Shown in pieces: positions 5,958-13,892 of a stretch of DNA of 14,155 nt. How positions within the stretch are numbered: the stretch's first letter is position 1; each line of letters begins with the position of its first letter. The stretch is from positions 1 to 14,155 of the forward strand of contig JAEDMA010000030.1 in NCBI GenBank assembly GCA_016295005.1. Direction: 5' to 3'. The notes beneath the pieces were generated by a model. The model did no database searches, was not told the DNA's origin, and was given only the letters and a program-made list of their open reading frames with translations. The DNA is from Christensenellaceae bacterium. Its GTDB lineage: Bacteria; Bacillota; Clostridia; Christensenellales; Borkfalkiaceae. Made by a program: the position numbers and the translations under genes.

Positions 5958-8600
5958 TTAGGACCTAGGATTGCGGATGTTCGCTTGAGCGGCTGCAAGT
6001 CTTGCGATAGGTACGCGGAAAGGAGAACAAGAAACGTAATCCAACCCGATTTCGTGGCAGAATTCGATGGAAGAAGGATCTCCGCCGTGTTCGCCGCAAA
6101 TACCGCAATGGATATCTTTTCTCGTCTTATGTCCGAGTTCGACAGCCATCTTCATAAGTTTGCCTACGCCCTTGGTATCGAGTCTTGCAAACGGATCCGA
6201 TTCGTAAATCTTATTAGCATAATAAGAGCCAAGGAATTTACCCGCGTCGTCACGAGAGAACCCGAAAGTCATCTGTGTTAAGTCGTTGGTACCGAAGCAG
6301 AAGAATTCCGCTTCTTCGGCGATTTCGTCTGCGGTTAAAGCCGCTCTCGGAATTTCGATCATGGTACCTACTTCGTATTTAAGGTTAACGCCCGCTTCTT
6401 TTATAACTGCGTCGGCGGTTTCTACGACGATTTTTTTGCAGTAAGCAAGTTCTTTAACTTCGCCGACCAACGGAATCATAATTTCGGGAACGACGTTCCA
6501 GTCGGGATGACGTTTGGAAACTGCGATAGCCGCTTTGATAACCGCTTTGGTCTGCATAACGGCGATTTCCGGATAAGTAACGGTAAGACGGCATCCGCGG
6601 TGACCCATCATCGGGTTGAATTCGTGGAGATCTGCACAAATCTGCTTAATATCCGCAGGCGTTTTGTTCTGCGCAGCGGCGAGAAGTTCGATATCCTGTT
6701 CGCTGGTAGGAACGAATTCGTGAAGCGGCGGGTCAAGGAATCTGATGGTAACGGGCTGACCTTTAAGGGCTTCCATAAGACCTTCGAAGTCTTCCTGTTG
6801 CATCGGCTCGATTTTGTCGAGCGCCATTACTCTTTCTTCTTTGCTTTCGGAGCAAATCATTTCGCGGAATTTATCGATTCTGCCGGGACCGAAGAACATG
6901 TGTTCGGTACGGCAAAGGCCGATGCCCTGCGCGCCGAGTTCTTCCGCTCTTTGAGCGTCTGCAGGAGTATCCGCGTTGGTTCTGACGCCTAATGCTCTGT
7001 ATTTATCCGCAAGTTTCATAATTCTTCCGAAGTAGCCGGAGTTAGGATCTGCGGGAACGGTTTTAATCAAAGTGCCGTAAATTTTACCGGTGGAGCCGTC
7101 GAGAGAAAGGTTATCCCCTTCGCGGAAAGTTCTGCCGGCGAGTTCGAAGTATTTTTCTTCTTCGTGCATTTTAATCTCGCCGCAACCGGAAACGCAGCAG
7201 GTTCCCATACCGCGAGCGACAACCGCTGCGTGAGAAGTCTGTCCGCCGCGAACGGTAAGAATGCCTTGCGCGAATTTCATACCTTCGATGTCTTCGGGGG
7301 AAGTTTCGAGTCTTACGAGAACGACCTTCTTGCCGAGTTTACCGAGAGTAACCGCGTCTTCGGGAGTAAATACGATAGTACCTGCGGCAGCGCCGGGAGA
7401 AGCGGCTATACCTTTACCTACGACGTCTTTTTCGGCGGCAGCGAGCGCTTCCGCGTCGAAAGTCGGGTGAAGAAGCATGTCGAGCGTTTTAGCGTCGATC
7501 TGCATAAGCGCTTCTTTTTCGTTTATCATGCCTTCGTCGATAAGGTCGCAAGCGATTCTTATAGCGGCGGCAGCGGTACGTTTACCGTTTCTGGTCTGTA
7601 GCATGAAAAGTTTGCCTTTTTCGATGGTGAATTCCATATCCTGCATGTCTCTGTAGTGATTTTCGAGAATATCGCAGATATTTTTGAATTGCTCGAAGAT
7701 TTCGGGCATAACTTCGTGGAGATGAGAAATAGGCATAGGAGTACGAACGCCTGCAACAACGTCTTCGCCCTGAGCGTTCATAAGGAATTCGCCCATAAGA
7801 CCTTTTTCGCCTGTGGCGGGGTTACGAGTGAACGCAACGCCGGTTCCGCAATCGTCGCCCATGTTGCCGAACGCCATCATCTGAACGTTGACGGCGGTAC
7901 CCCAACTGTACGGAATATCGTGGTCCATTCTGTAAACGTTGGCTCTGGGGTTATCCCACGAACGGAAAACGGCTTTAACGGCTTCGAAAAGTTGTTCTTT
8001 CGGTTCGGACGGGAAGTCGGAACCTAAAGCCTGTTTATATTTAGCCTTGAATTCTTCCGCGAGTTCTTTTAAGTCGTCGGCGGTAAGTTCAACGTCGTAA
8101 ACGACACCTTTCTTTTCTTTCATTGCGTCGATAAGGCTTTCGAATTCCTTTTTGGAAACTTCCATAACGACGTCGGAGAACATCTGAATAAATCTTCTGT
8201 AGCAGTCCCAAGCCCAACGGGGGTTGCCCGATTTTGCGGCGAGAACGTTGACGACTTCTTCGTTAAGACCGAGATTTAAAATCGTGTCCATCATACCGGG
8301 CATAGACGCTCTCGCGCCGGAACGAACGGAAACCAAAAGCGGGTTTTCCGCGTCGCCGAATTTTTTTCCGGTGATGTTTTCCAATTTTTCTACATATTCC
8401 ATGATTTCGGCTTTGATAGAGTCGTTAATCTGTCTGCCGTCTTCGTAGTACTGAGTACAAGCTTCGGTAGAAATAGTGAACCCTTGGGGAACGGGAAGAC
8501 CGATGTTGGTCATTTCGGCGAGGTTTGCGCCTTTTCCGCCTAAAAGTTCTCTCATTTTGCCGTTGCCTTCGCTAAATAAGTAAACGTACTTATGAGCCAT
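5958..8600 (-). CDS. ppdK: Pyruvate, phosphate dikinase
   Basis: Reversibly converts pyruvate, ATP and phosphate to phosphoenolpyruvate, AMP and pyrophosphate in the cytosol; in anaerobes it often runs in the glycolytic direction. The 880 residues match the usual length of about 870-880. The N-terminal ATP-grasp domain begins LLGGKGANLAEM and includes SVRSGARASMPGM. The swivelling phosphohistidine domain has GGQTSHAAVVARGMG with catalytic His457 and the regulatory Thr455. The C-terminal PEP/pyruvate barrel ends with GICGEHGGDP (catalytic Cys835) and YVSCSPFRVPIARLA. Gln454 stands where Met is more usual. The ATG at 8600 has GGAGG ten bases upstream. It has its own promoter in the 145-bp gap after recO and a strong terminator. 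No PPDK regulatory kinase/phosphatase gene is adjacent, although the Thr it would modify is present. Confidence 0.98.
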   Translation of the reverse strand: MAHKYVYLFSEGNGKMRELLGGKGANLAEMTNIGLPVPQGFTISTEACTQYYEDGRQINDSIKAEIMEYVEKLENITGKKFGDAENPLLVSVRSGARASMPGMMDTILNLGLNEEVVNVLAAKSGNPRWAWDCYRRFIQMFSDVVMEVSKKEFESLIDAMKEKKGVVYDVELTADDLKELAEEFKAKYKQALGSDFPSEPKEQLFEAVKAVFRSWDNPRANVYRMDHDIPYSWGTAVNVQMMAFGNMGDDCGTGVAFTRNPATGEKGLMGEFLMNAQGEDVVAGVRTPMPISHLHEVMPEIFEQFKNICDILENHYRDMQDMEFTIEKGKLFMLQTRNGKRTAAAAIRIACDLIDEGMINEKEALMQIDAKTLDMLLHPTFDAEALAAAEKDVVGKGIAASPGAAAGTIVFTPEDAVTLGKLGKKVVLVRLETSPEDIEGMKFAQGILTVRGGQTSHAAVVARGMGTCCVSGCGEIKMHEEEKYFELAGRTFREGDNLSLDGSTGKIYGTLIKTVPADPNSGYFGRIMKLADKYRALGVRTNADTPADAQRAEELGAQGIGLCRTEHMFFGPGRIDKFREMICSESKEERVMALDKIEPMQQEDFEGLMEALKGQPVTIRFLDPPLHEFVPTSEQDIELLAAAQNKTPADIKQICADLHEFNPMMGHRGCRLTVTYPEIAVMQTKAVIKAAIAVSKRHPDWNVVPEIMIPLVGEVKELAYCKKIVVETADAVIKEAGVNLKYEVGTMIEIPRAALTADEIAEEAEFFCFGTNDLTQMTFGFSRDDAGKFLGSYYANKIYESDPFARLDTKGVGKLMKMAVELGHKTRKDIHCGICGEHGGDPSSIEFCHEIGLDYVSCSPFRVPIARLAAAQANIRNPRS

Positions 8601-8661
8601 TTAAATGTATCCTCCAAAAATAATTTTAAAACTTAAGCGTTTCTATGTTTTTAACCATATT

Positions 8662-8690
8662 ATTTTACATTATTTAACGAAAATTAGCAA
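8662..8690 (-). promoter_or_regulatory. Sigma-A-like promoter of ppdK
   Basis: On the minus strand the -35 is TTGCTA (8690-8685) and the -10 is TAAAAT (8667-8662), with a 17-base spacer. The predicted leader of about 55 nt leads to the strong GGAGG site of ppdK. I see no clear terminator between recO and this promoter. Confidence 0.55.
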
Positions 8691-8745
8691 GCATTTTATA
8701 TTACCCGACGAATATTTGTCTGCTTTACGCCGAAAATAGTTATTC

Positions 8746-9468
8746 TTATCTGTTCTTTAACATTCTGATAAGTTCTTTAAGCGAAGCGGAATTTTCTTCG
8801 CACTTAACGGAAAGATAATAATCTAAAAGTTTCAATCCCCTTATCGCGTCGTCTATATCCGGCGAAACGCCTTCGGCGATATTTTTAAGAGCGACGTAAG
8901 TCGAAAGGTTGATTTCCCTGCCCGAATCTTTACGGCAGTTTTCGCAAAGAAACGCGCCGAACCTATAATCGAAAAACACTTTTCCCGTTATATTTTCGTG
9001 ACAAACGGAACATCCGTCAAAATTAAGGGCGTAACCCGAATATTTCAGCGCTTCTATAAGAAAATTCGCCGCCGTTATAACGGGATGAACTTTGCCGTAG
9101 GCGAGTTCTTTAAGCGATTCGACGGATAAAATAAAAAGGTCGGGAGAAACGATTTCTTCTTTTAAAAACCGCTTGTCGAATTCGAGAATTACGGCGCCGG
9201 CGTAATATCTGACAATATCTTCGCGTAAAGGATAAAAACTGTCGATTAAACTTGCGCCCGTAACCGTTCTTTTGCCGAGTTTTTCGGAAAAGACGAATTC
9301 GGCAAAACAAAAAGGCTCGGAAGCGAACTTCAACTTCGCCCCTGCCTTTTTTACTCCTTTTATACGAGCGGAAACTACCCCCTTGTCGATCGTGAATACG
9401 GATAGTATTTTATCGTTTTCGCCGTAGTTGACTCCGCCCAGAACGATACCGCTCAATTTTTCTTCCAT
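8746..9468 (-). CDS. recO: DNA repair and recombination mediator RecO
   Basis: RecO helps load RecA at gaps with RecR, displacing SSB, and anneals single strands in the RecFOR pathway. The 240 residues fit the family (about 240-255). The N-terminal OB fold is seen as GIVLGGVNYGENDKILSVFT, with the typical GVKKAGAKLKFASEPF stretch after it. The C-terminal helical domain carries the zinc-binding quartet Cys153-x2-Cys156 and Cys175-x2-Cys178. The ATG at 9468 lies six bases after the stop of yqzL, so the two are almost certainly coupled; its weak AGTAGG site overlaps the yqzL end. Position after era and yqzL is the standard Firmicute order. Confidence 0.95.
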   Translation of the reverse strand: MEEKLSGIVLGGVNYGENDKILSVFTIDKGVVSARIKGVKKAGAKLKFASEPFCFAEFVFSEKLGKRTVTGASLIDSFYPLREDIVRYYAGAVILEFDKRFLKEEIVSPDLFILSVESLKELAYGKVHPVITAANFLIEALKYSGYALNFDGCSVCHENITGKVFFDYRFGAFLCENCRKDSGREINLSTYVALKNIAEGVSPDIDDAIRGLKLLDYYLSVKCEENSASLKELIRMLKNR

Positions 9469-9474
9469 CGTAAC

Positions 9475-9591
9475 CTACTTTTTAACAATATTTTTATATA
9501 ATAAGTAATAAGAAATATTACCCGTCTTTTCAAACATTTTCCATGCCGAATCGGCGGGGTTTTTAAAATCGAAATTTTCCTTTTCCCGCAT
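9475..9591 (-). CDS. yqzL: Small YqzL-like protein
   Basis: A 38-codon gene between era and recO, the position of yqzL in Bacillus and many Clostridia. It begins at ATG 9591 with an excellent GGGGAGG site seven bases upstream. The core AWKMFEKTGNISYYLLYK (about 16-33) matches the short YqzL pattern of Trp, Phe, TGxI and YLLYK. The family has no assigned function. The stop lies six bases before recO, and 76 bases separate it from era; that gap has a weak 7-bp stem (9629-9635 with 9648-9654) but no clear terminator. Position, ribosome binding site and core motif agree, so the call is good despite the length. Confidence 0.82.
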   Translation of the reverse strand: MREKENFDFKNPADSAWKMFEKTGNISYYLLYKNIVKK

Positions 9592-9667
9592 GTTACGTCC
9601 TCCCCGAAAGAAAGTGTGCGTAATCGCCGGAAAATTATGCCTTAATGATTTTCCCGACCGAAAAATA

Positions 9668-10558
9668 TCAGACGTTATCTTCTTCGTTATAGCCGTATTC
9701 TTTGATAAGCCCGGCGCTGTTTCGCCAGTCTTCTTTAACTTTAACGTACGTGGTAAGAAACACCTTTTTACCCAAAAATTTTTCCATATCGGCGCGGGCG
9801 AACGAAGACGCTTCTTTTATGGCTTTGCCGCCCTTTCCTATAAGAATTGCTTTATGATTGCTTCTTTCACAGACTATATCGAGAGAAATATCGTAAACTT
9901 TGCCGTCTTCTCTCAAAGCAAACTTGTTGACGATTATCGCCACACCGTGCGGAATTTCTTTATCGAACTTCAAGAGAATTTTTTCTCTCATAATTTCCGA
10001 AATCATAAACTTTTCGGACCTGTCCGAGATAACGTCTTCCGTGAAAATCTTTTCGCTTTCGGGAAGATTTTTAAGTATCACGTCCAGAAGCGTTTTTAAG
10101 TTTTTACCCTTTCTTGCCGACACCGGAACGACTTCCGCTCCGCAGTCCGCAAGTTCTTTAAGTTCGGAAATCAAAAGACTTTCGGGCATTATATCGATTT
10201 TGGTTAAAACTATCGTTACGGGAACGGAAAGAGAAGCGAAACGGGATATGTTTTTTTTGTCCTGTTCGCTTAGTCCTTCGTGCGCGTCCAACAAAAAAAG
10301 AACCTCGTCGGCATCGCCCGCGGTGTCCGTAGTCGTTCTTTGCATAACGGAATTCAAAAGATTGTCCGCCTTATAAATTCCGGGCGTATCGATAAATACG
10401 ATCTGATAATCCTTAGTCGTTAAAACGCCTAAAATCCTGTCTCTCGTGGTTTGAGGTTTCGGAGAAACTATCGCGACTTTTTCGCCGACTAAAACGTTTA
10501 TAAGGGTAGATTTACCCGCATTTGCTCTGCCGATAACGGCAACGTAACCGCTTTTCAA
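9668..10558 (-). CDS. era: GTPase Era, 30S ribosome assembly factor
   Basis: Era binds the 3' end of 16S rRNA and couples 30S maturation to growth. The 296 residues match the family. G1 is GRANAGKST (10-18), G2 is the TTRD threonine pair (38-39), G3 is DTPG (57-60), G4 is TKID (119-122) and G5 is VSARKGKN. The C-terminal KH domain shows the IGKGGKAIKE loop (about 240-249). The G1 loop differs from the usual GRPNVGKS. The start is TTG at 10558, overlapping the ybeY stop in TTGA. No ATG or GTG gives the right N-terminus, and SGYVAVIGR right after the TTG matches the usual short lead-in. The overlap implies coupling with ybeY. Confidence 0.97.
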   Translation of the reverse strand: MKSGYVAVIGRANAGKSTLINVLVGEKVAIVSPKPQTTRDRILGVLTTKDYQIVFIDTPGIYKADNLLNSVMQRTTTDTAGDADEVLFLLDAHEGLSEQDKKNISRFASLSVPVTIVLTKIDIMPESLLISELKELADCGAEVVPVSARKGKNLKTLLDVILKNLPESEKIFTEDVISDRSEKFMISEIMREKILLKFDKEIPHGVAIIVNKFALREDGKVYDISLDIVCERSNHKAILIGKGGKAIKEASSFARADMEKFLGKKVFLTTYVKVKEDWRNSAGLIKEYGYNEEDNV

Positions 10559-11019
10559 TCTTCTGTTCCCAACAAAGCGAGCGCCGCTTTTTCCTTTTCT
10601 CTCATTTGTTTTTTATCGTTTTCTTCCATATGGTCGTACCCGAACAAATGCATAAGTCCGTGTATTATAAGGTACGTTCTTTCTTTTTCTTCGGAATGGC
10701 CGAATTCTTCCGCCTGTTCTTTAACCTTATCTTCGCAAATGGCTATCGAACCTATAAAAAGGTTTTTGCCGTCAACTTCGGTGGGATAGTCTTTTTTCTT
10801 TAAGACTTTTCCCCTGATTCCGTCGAGCGACGGATAAGACAAAACGTCGGTTACTTTGTCGATTCCGCGCGTTTCTCGGTTAAGTTCTTTAATTCTTTCC
10901 GCCGAAACGAAAACAAGTTCCGCCTTTAATTCGGCGGTCTGCCCTAAAACCTTGCAAACCGCGTCGGCAATATCTTTGGTTTTTATATTTTTCCCGCTTC
11001 TGTCTATATGAAGAGCCAT
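10555..11019 (-). CDS. ybeY: Endoribonuclease YbeY, rRNA maturation factor
   Basis: Zinc-dependent single-strand endoribonuclease acting in 16S rRNA 3'-end maturation and ribosome quality control. The 154 residues are standard. The signature HGLMHLFGYDH gives metal ligands His120, His124 and His130, preceded by the conserved TDVLSYP and GSIAIC segments. The gene starts two bases after the pgpH stop and overlaps era by four bases, so the three are one transcription and translation unit. dgkA and cdd, which separate ybeY and era in Bacillus subtilis, are absent. Confidence 0.97.
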   Translation of the reverse strand: MALHIDRSGKNIKTKDIADAVCKVLGQTAELKAELVFVSAERIKELNRETRGIDKVTDVLSYPSLDGIRGKVLKKKDYPTEVDGKNLFIGSIAICEDKVKEQAEEFGHSEEKERTYLIIHGLMHLFGYDHMEENDKKQMREKEKAALALLGTED

Positions 11020-11021
11020 TT

Positions 11022-12494
11022 TTATTCTTCCTTTTTCTTTCCGAAATCCACGTCGGGATATTCCACGCGCTTATGATAAACGCCGGTAAGATTGTTTATT
11101 ACCGTTTCCGATATGATTTTAAGTTCTTTTAACGTAATTTCGCAATCGTCGAACTGACCTAACTCCATTCTGTCGTTGATAATTTTTTTAACTATTTCGG
11201 TAACGTTTTCAAACGACCTGTCTTTACTAACTCTTACGGCGGCTTCGCAACCGTCGGCAATCATGATTATCGCGTTGATTTTTGTACGGGGTATCGGCCC
11301 CGCGTAACTGTACTGCTTGATGTCTACGTCGCCTTCGGTGAGTTGTTTGGCTTTATTATAAAAATAAATTATAGGCATAGTGCCGTGATGCTCTAAACAA
11401 CAGTTGGCAATTTCTACGGGGAAACGATGTTTCATCAACTGCTGATAGCCGTCTACCGTGTGATACTTTATAATGTTTGTGGAAAGTTCGGGAGTTAAGT
11501 CGTCGTGCGGATTAACGCCGTTTATCTGGTTTTCGCTGAAATATTCGGGACGATGTAATTTACCTATGTCGTGATAGTACGCGCACGCCCTCGCGAGAAG
11601 AGAATCTTCTTCTATGGCGATGGCGCAAGCCTCGGCAATATTTGAAACTACAATTGAATGGTTAAACGTTCCCGGCGCTTTATTTATCATTTCTTTGATA
11701 AGCGGAGCGCGGTGCGAAGTAAGTTCCGCAAGCTTAAAGCAGGAAATTTTTCTGAACATACCTTCGAAAATAGGAAGCAAAACAATGAACAATCCCGCAG
11801 ATAACGGGCCTGACGCCACAGCGCACGCAAGGTTGGTTAAAAACGACGCCCCGCCGCCGTCGAGATATTTTACGCAAAGGCATAAAACCGCGGGTACGGA
11901 CAAAATAGCGCTTTTGAAAATCAGTTTAATTCTCGAATATTCGTTTTCCAGAAGGAAAATCGACATCATGCCGGAAGAATAGCCGATAATCAGCGAAAAA
12001 TAGTCTTCTAACGCGAGCGTAGAATTAGTAACGAAAGACGAGTCCATCAAAAGAAGCAACAAACAGAAAACGACGGTGGTAAAAAACGCGCTTCTTCTGT
12101 TTTTAAGATACAAAACCAACATAGACGCAAGCGCGAGCGGTCTTAAATACAAATCTATATATCTGCCGAAAACAAAAGATATAACAAGCGAAAGTTCCAG
12201 AATAAGGAAAATCATTTCCATATTCGAAGCGTGACGCAGAAACTCTTTTGCTTCGTAATAAAAGTAAAGCCACATAACGCCGAGCGTGATAAGAATCATC
12301 ACTATAACGCGAAGCGGCACTCTTATTCCTCTTAAAATCTCGATGAAAGTCTGTGAATTTCCCGAAAGCCTGTAATCGAAATATACCATAGCGATAAAAA
12401 GCCCGAACAAAACGAGCAAATTCAGGACGAAAACCGCGACAACCGCGTACACGTCCTTTTTATTCCATTTAACGCTTTTTTTAGAACCTTCCAT
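11022..12494 (-). CDS. pgpH: Membrane HD-domain c-di-AMP phosphodiesterase, PgpH type, lacking the extracellular domain
   Basis: PgpH (YqfF) hydrolyses cyclic di-AMP to pApA through a cytosolic HD domain. Ligands appear at His279 (FNHS), His308-Asp309 (YYHDIGK), His330, His345, His369-His370 and Asp414 (IADG). Upstream lie about seven membrane helices between residues 14 and 245. The protein has 490 residues against about 700 for Bacillus and Listeria PgpH. The missing length is the large extracellular 7TMR-HDED domain between helices 1 and 2, where only about 20 residues remain. There is no sign of frameshift, so this is a naturally short form. It starts 12 bases after yqfD behind a GGGAG site. 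Order yqfD-pgpH-ybeY-era supports orthology; phoH, usually between yqfD and pgpH, is absent. Confidence 0.93.
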   Translation of the reverse strand: MEGSKKSVKWNKKDVYAVVAVFVLNLLVLFGLFIAMVYFDYRLSGNSQTFIEILRGIRVPLRVIVMILITLGVMWLYFYYEAKEFLRHASNMEMIFLILELSLVISFVFGRYIDLYLRPLALASMLVLYLKNRRSAFFTTVVFCLLLLLMDSSFVTNSTLALEDYFSLIIGYSSGMMSIFLLENEYSRIKLIFKSAILSVPAVLCLCVKYLDGGGASFLTNLACAVASGPLSAGLFIVLLPIFEGMFRKISCFKLAELTSHRAPLIKEMINKAPGTFNHSIVVSNIAEACAIAIEEDSLLARACAYYHDIGKLHRPEYFSENQINGVNPHDDLTPELSTNIIKYHTVDGYQQLMKHRFPVEIANCCLEHHGTMPIIYFYNKAKQLTEGDVDIKQYSYAGPIPRTKINAIIMIADGCEAAVRVSKDRSFENVTEIVKKIINDRMELGQFDDCEITLKELKIISETVINNLTGVYHKRVEYPDVDFGKKKEE

Positions 12495-12506
12495 TTTTGT
12501 CTCCCG

Positions 12507-13484
12507 TCAACCGACGAAAAACACTTTTTTCGCGGTCAACACAACGTTGAAAATAAATACGTTATCCCTTTTGTTTATTTCCGTTTTTACCGATATTATT
12601 TCGTCGTCGGACGAAGAAATCGCAAGGCTTTCCGCCGTTTTTAAATAATCTTCGTCTTCAGATTCGTAAACGAAACTCTTTTCGTATAAAATCGTTGCGG
12701 AAGCGATGACGTTGACTTTTATCGAAACTTCGTTTCTTTCTATAACGTCGGAAACGAGAACGTCGCCTTTTTTAACATAGTCTCCCGCAGCGAACATCGC
12801 CTTTCCCCTGTACGCTTTTATGCTTTCTATTACGCCGTCCACGTCGGAAATAAGCGCGTCGGCGTTACCCGAAAGAATATCGACGGATCTGCTTTTCGCG
12901 ACGGAATCCACAATTAGTCTGTTGCCGCGTTTTTCACATTCGGCAAACAGTATTTCGTCGTTATCGGCGACGATAAAATCTCCTAACCGTTTAAGGTCTA
13001 AGGCTGAAAACCGAGAAAACTCAACGACGTTGTTTTCCGAAAGATACGCCCTTAAATTCTTTTCGTAAACGCTGCCCGTTCCGACGAATTCTATGGAGAA
13101 CACCAAATCGGAAAAGAACGCCGACGACAATATAAAAATCGCCGCGCCGAGTATAAAACCGAAGTTTAAAGCCAAATAATAAAACGGGTACAAAACGCCG
13201 TGCGTTTTTATACGTTTTACCGTCAGTCCCCTTTTAACGTACGTTTTCGATTTTTCGTCGAAAACAGTATAACATAATTCTTCGATAATTGCAAAAAATT
13301 TTTTAACGTCGCGATATTTTATGGAAAGTATTACCGTTTTAGCGTCTTTTTTACGGGCGGAATAAACGGAAATACCGTTTTTTACGAGTTTTTTAAGCAA
13401 CGCGTCGGCGTTGTTGCCGATAACGCCGTATCGACACAGTAGACCGCCGCCTAATTTATCGAAACCGAAGATATTTTTCCGCAT
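12507..13484 (-). CDS. yqfD: Sporulation-associated membrane protein YqfD
   Basis: YqfD family protein, expressed in the mother cell during sporulation in Bacillus; molecular role not established. An upstream ATG at 13508 would give 333 residues but has no ribosome binding site. The ATG at 13484 gives 325 residues, begins MRKNIFGFDKLGG as expected for the family, and has GGAGG 12 bases upstream. A membrane helix lies near residues 96-120 (YYLALNFGFILGAAIFIL). The segment after it, with VFSIEFVGTG and VSDVDGVIES, is the typical extracytoplasmic part. It overlaps yqfC by 34 bases in another frame and is somewhat shorter than the Bacillus protein (about 400). Assignment rests on this pattern plus the yqfC neighbour. 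Confidence 0.88.
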   Translation of the reverse strand: MRKNIFGFDKLGGGLLCRYGVIGNNADALLKKLVKNGISVYSARKKDAKTVILSIKYRDVKKFFAIIEELCYTVFDEKSKTYVKRGLTVKRIKTHGVLYPFYYLALNFGFILGAAIFILSSAFFSDLVFSIEFVGTGSVYEKNLRAYLSENNVVEFSRFSALDLKRLGDFIVADNDEILFAECEKRGNRLIVDSVAKSRSVDILSGNADALISDVDGVIESIKAYRGKAMFAAGDYVKKGDVLVSDVIERNEVSIKVNVIASATILYEKSFVYESEDEDYLKTAESLAISSSDDEIISVKTEINKRDNVFIFNVVLTAKKVFFVG

Positions 13485-13708
13485 ATAGCTACGTCGCCTC
13501 CGCAACATTTTTTAATGGTTAAGTCGCTGCCCGTTATTTCTATCATTCCTTTTTTTACGATAAGTTGTATCTTTTCGTAAGAAAAAAATTTAATGCTTTT
13601 AACGTTTTCTAGGTACGCGCCGTTTCCCGCAAGTATTACTTTGGGTTCTGCCGCGCCCGTTACTTCGCTTAATCCTAAAAAAGATAAAATATCGTCAGAA
13701 AAATGCAT
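13451..13708 (-). CDS. yqfC: Sporulation protein YqfC (YabP/YqfC family)
   Basis: Small protein of 85 residues with the YabP/YqfC fold, which in Bacillus belongs to the sporulation programme. Visible family features are the beta-strand pattern PKVILAGNGAYLENVKSIKFF and the close GMIEITGSDLTIKKC. GGAGGG lies about seven bases upstream of the ATG at 13708. It is the first gene of the leftward core cluster. I find no convincing sigma-A promoter upstream; a sigma-E-like -10 (CATAAACT on the minus strand just upstream of the ribosome binding site) is suggestive only. Confidence 0.88.
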   Translation of the reverse strand: MHFSDDILSFLGLSEVTGAAEPKVILAGNGAYLENVKSIKFFSYEKIQLIVKKGMIEITGSDLTIKKCCGGDVAICGKISSVSIN

Positions 13709-13767
13709 AACAATCCCTCCGTTTAGTTTATGCTTTTAAGGAAGAGTTTAACACTTGGTTCCGCCCG

Positions 13768-13782
13768 TTTAACGAAGTTAAA
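13768..13782. promoter_or_regulatory. Perfect dyad in the divergent yqfC/dehydrogenase gap
   Basis: TTTAAC-GAA-GTTAAA is a perfect 6-bp inverted repeat with a 3-bp centre. It lies between the two divergent genes, about 60 bp upstream of yqfC and about 50 bp upstream of the dehydrogenase -35. It could be an operator; AT-rich composition makes chance possible. Confidence 0.3.
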
Positions 13783-13833
13783 GCCGTTTTCGTCTGTTTT
13801 GTCTTTACATAACTCGTCTTTTTTTACGGATTA

Positions 13834-13862
13834 TTGACAAAAAAGAAAAACGGGGTTAAAAT
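13834..13862 (+). promoter_or_regulatory. Near-consensus sigma-A promoter of the short-chain dehydrogenase gene
   Basis: A perfect -35 TTGACA (13834-13839) and a -10 TAAAAT (13857-13862) are separated by 17 bases. The predicted start near 13869 gives a short leader with GGGAGG just before the ATG at 13893. This suggests strong vegetative expression. Confidence 0.85.
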
Positions 13863-13892
13863 ATTATCGATTGAATTTAACGGGAGGATAAT

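Noticed and set aside
5985..8448. Several plus-strand open frames of 74-161 codons and short minus-strand frames opposite or inside ppdK
   Set aside because: They lie within the unambiguous ppdK gene, lack ribosome binding sites, and their sequences are the low-complexity shadows expected from its codon bias.
9590..10376. Plus-strand open frames of 169 and 158 codons antisense to era
   Set aside because: Era is certain on the other strand; these frames show no family pattern or start signals.
13485..13508. Longer YqfD start at 13508
   Set aside because: No ribosome binding site, and the extra MLRRRRSY is not family-like; the internal ATG at 13484 has GGAGG upstream.
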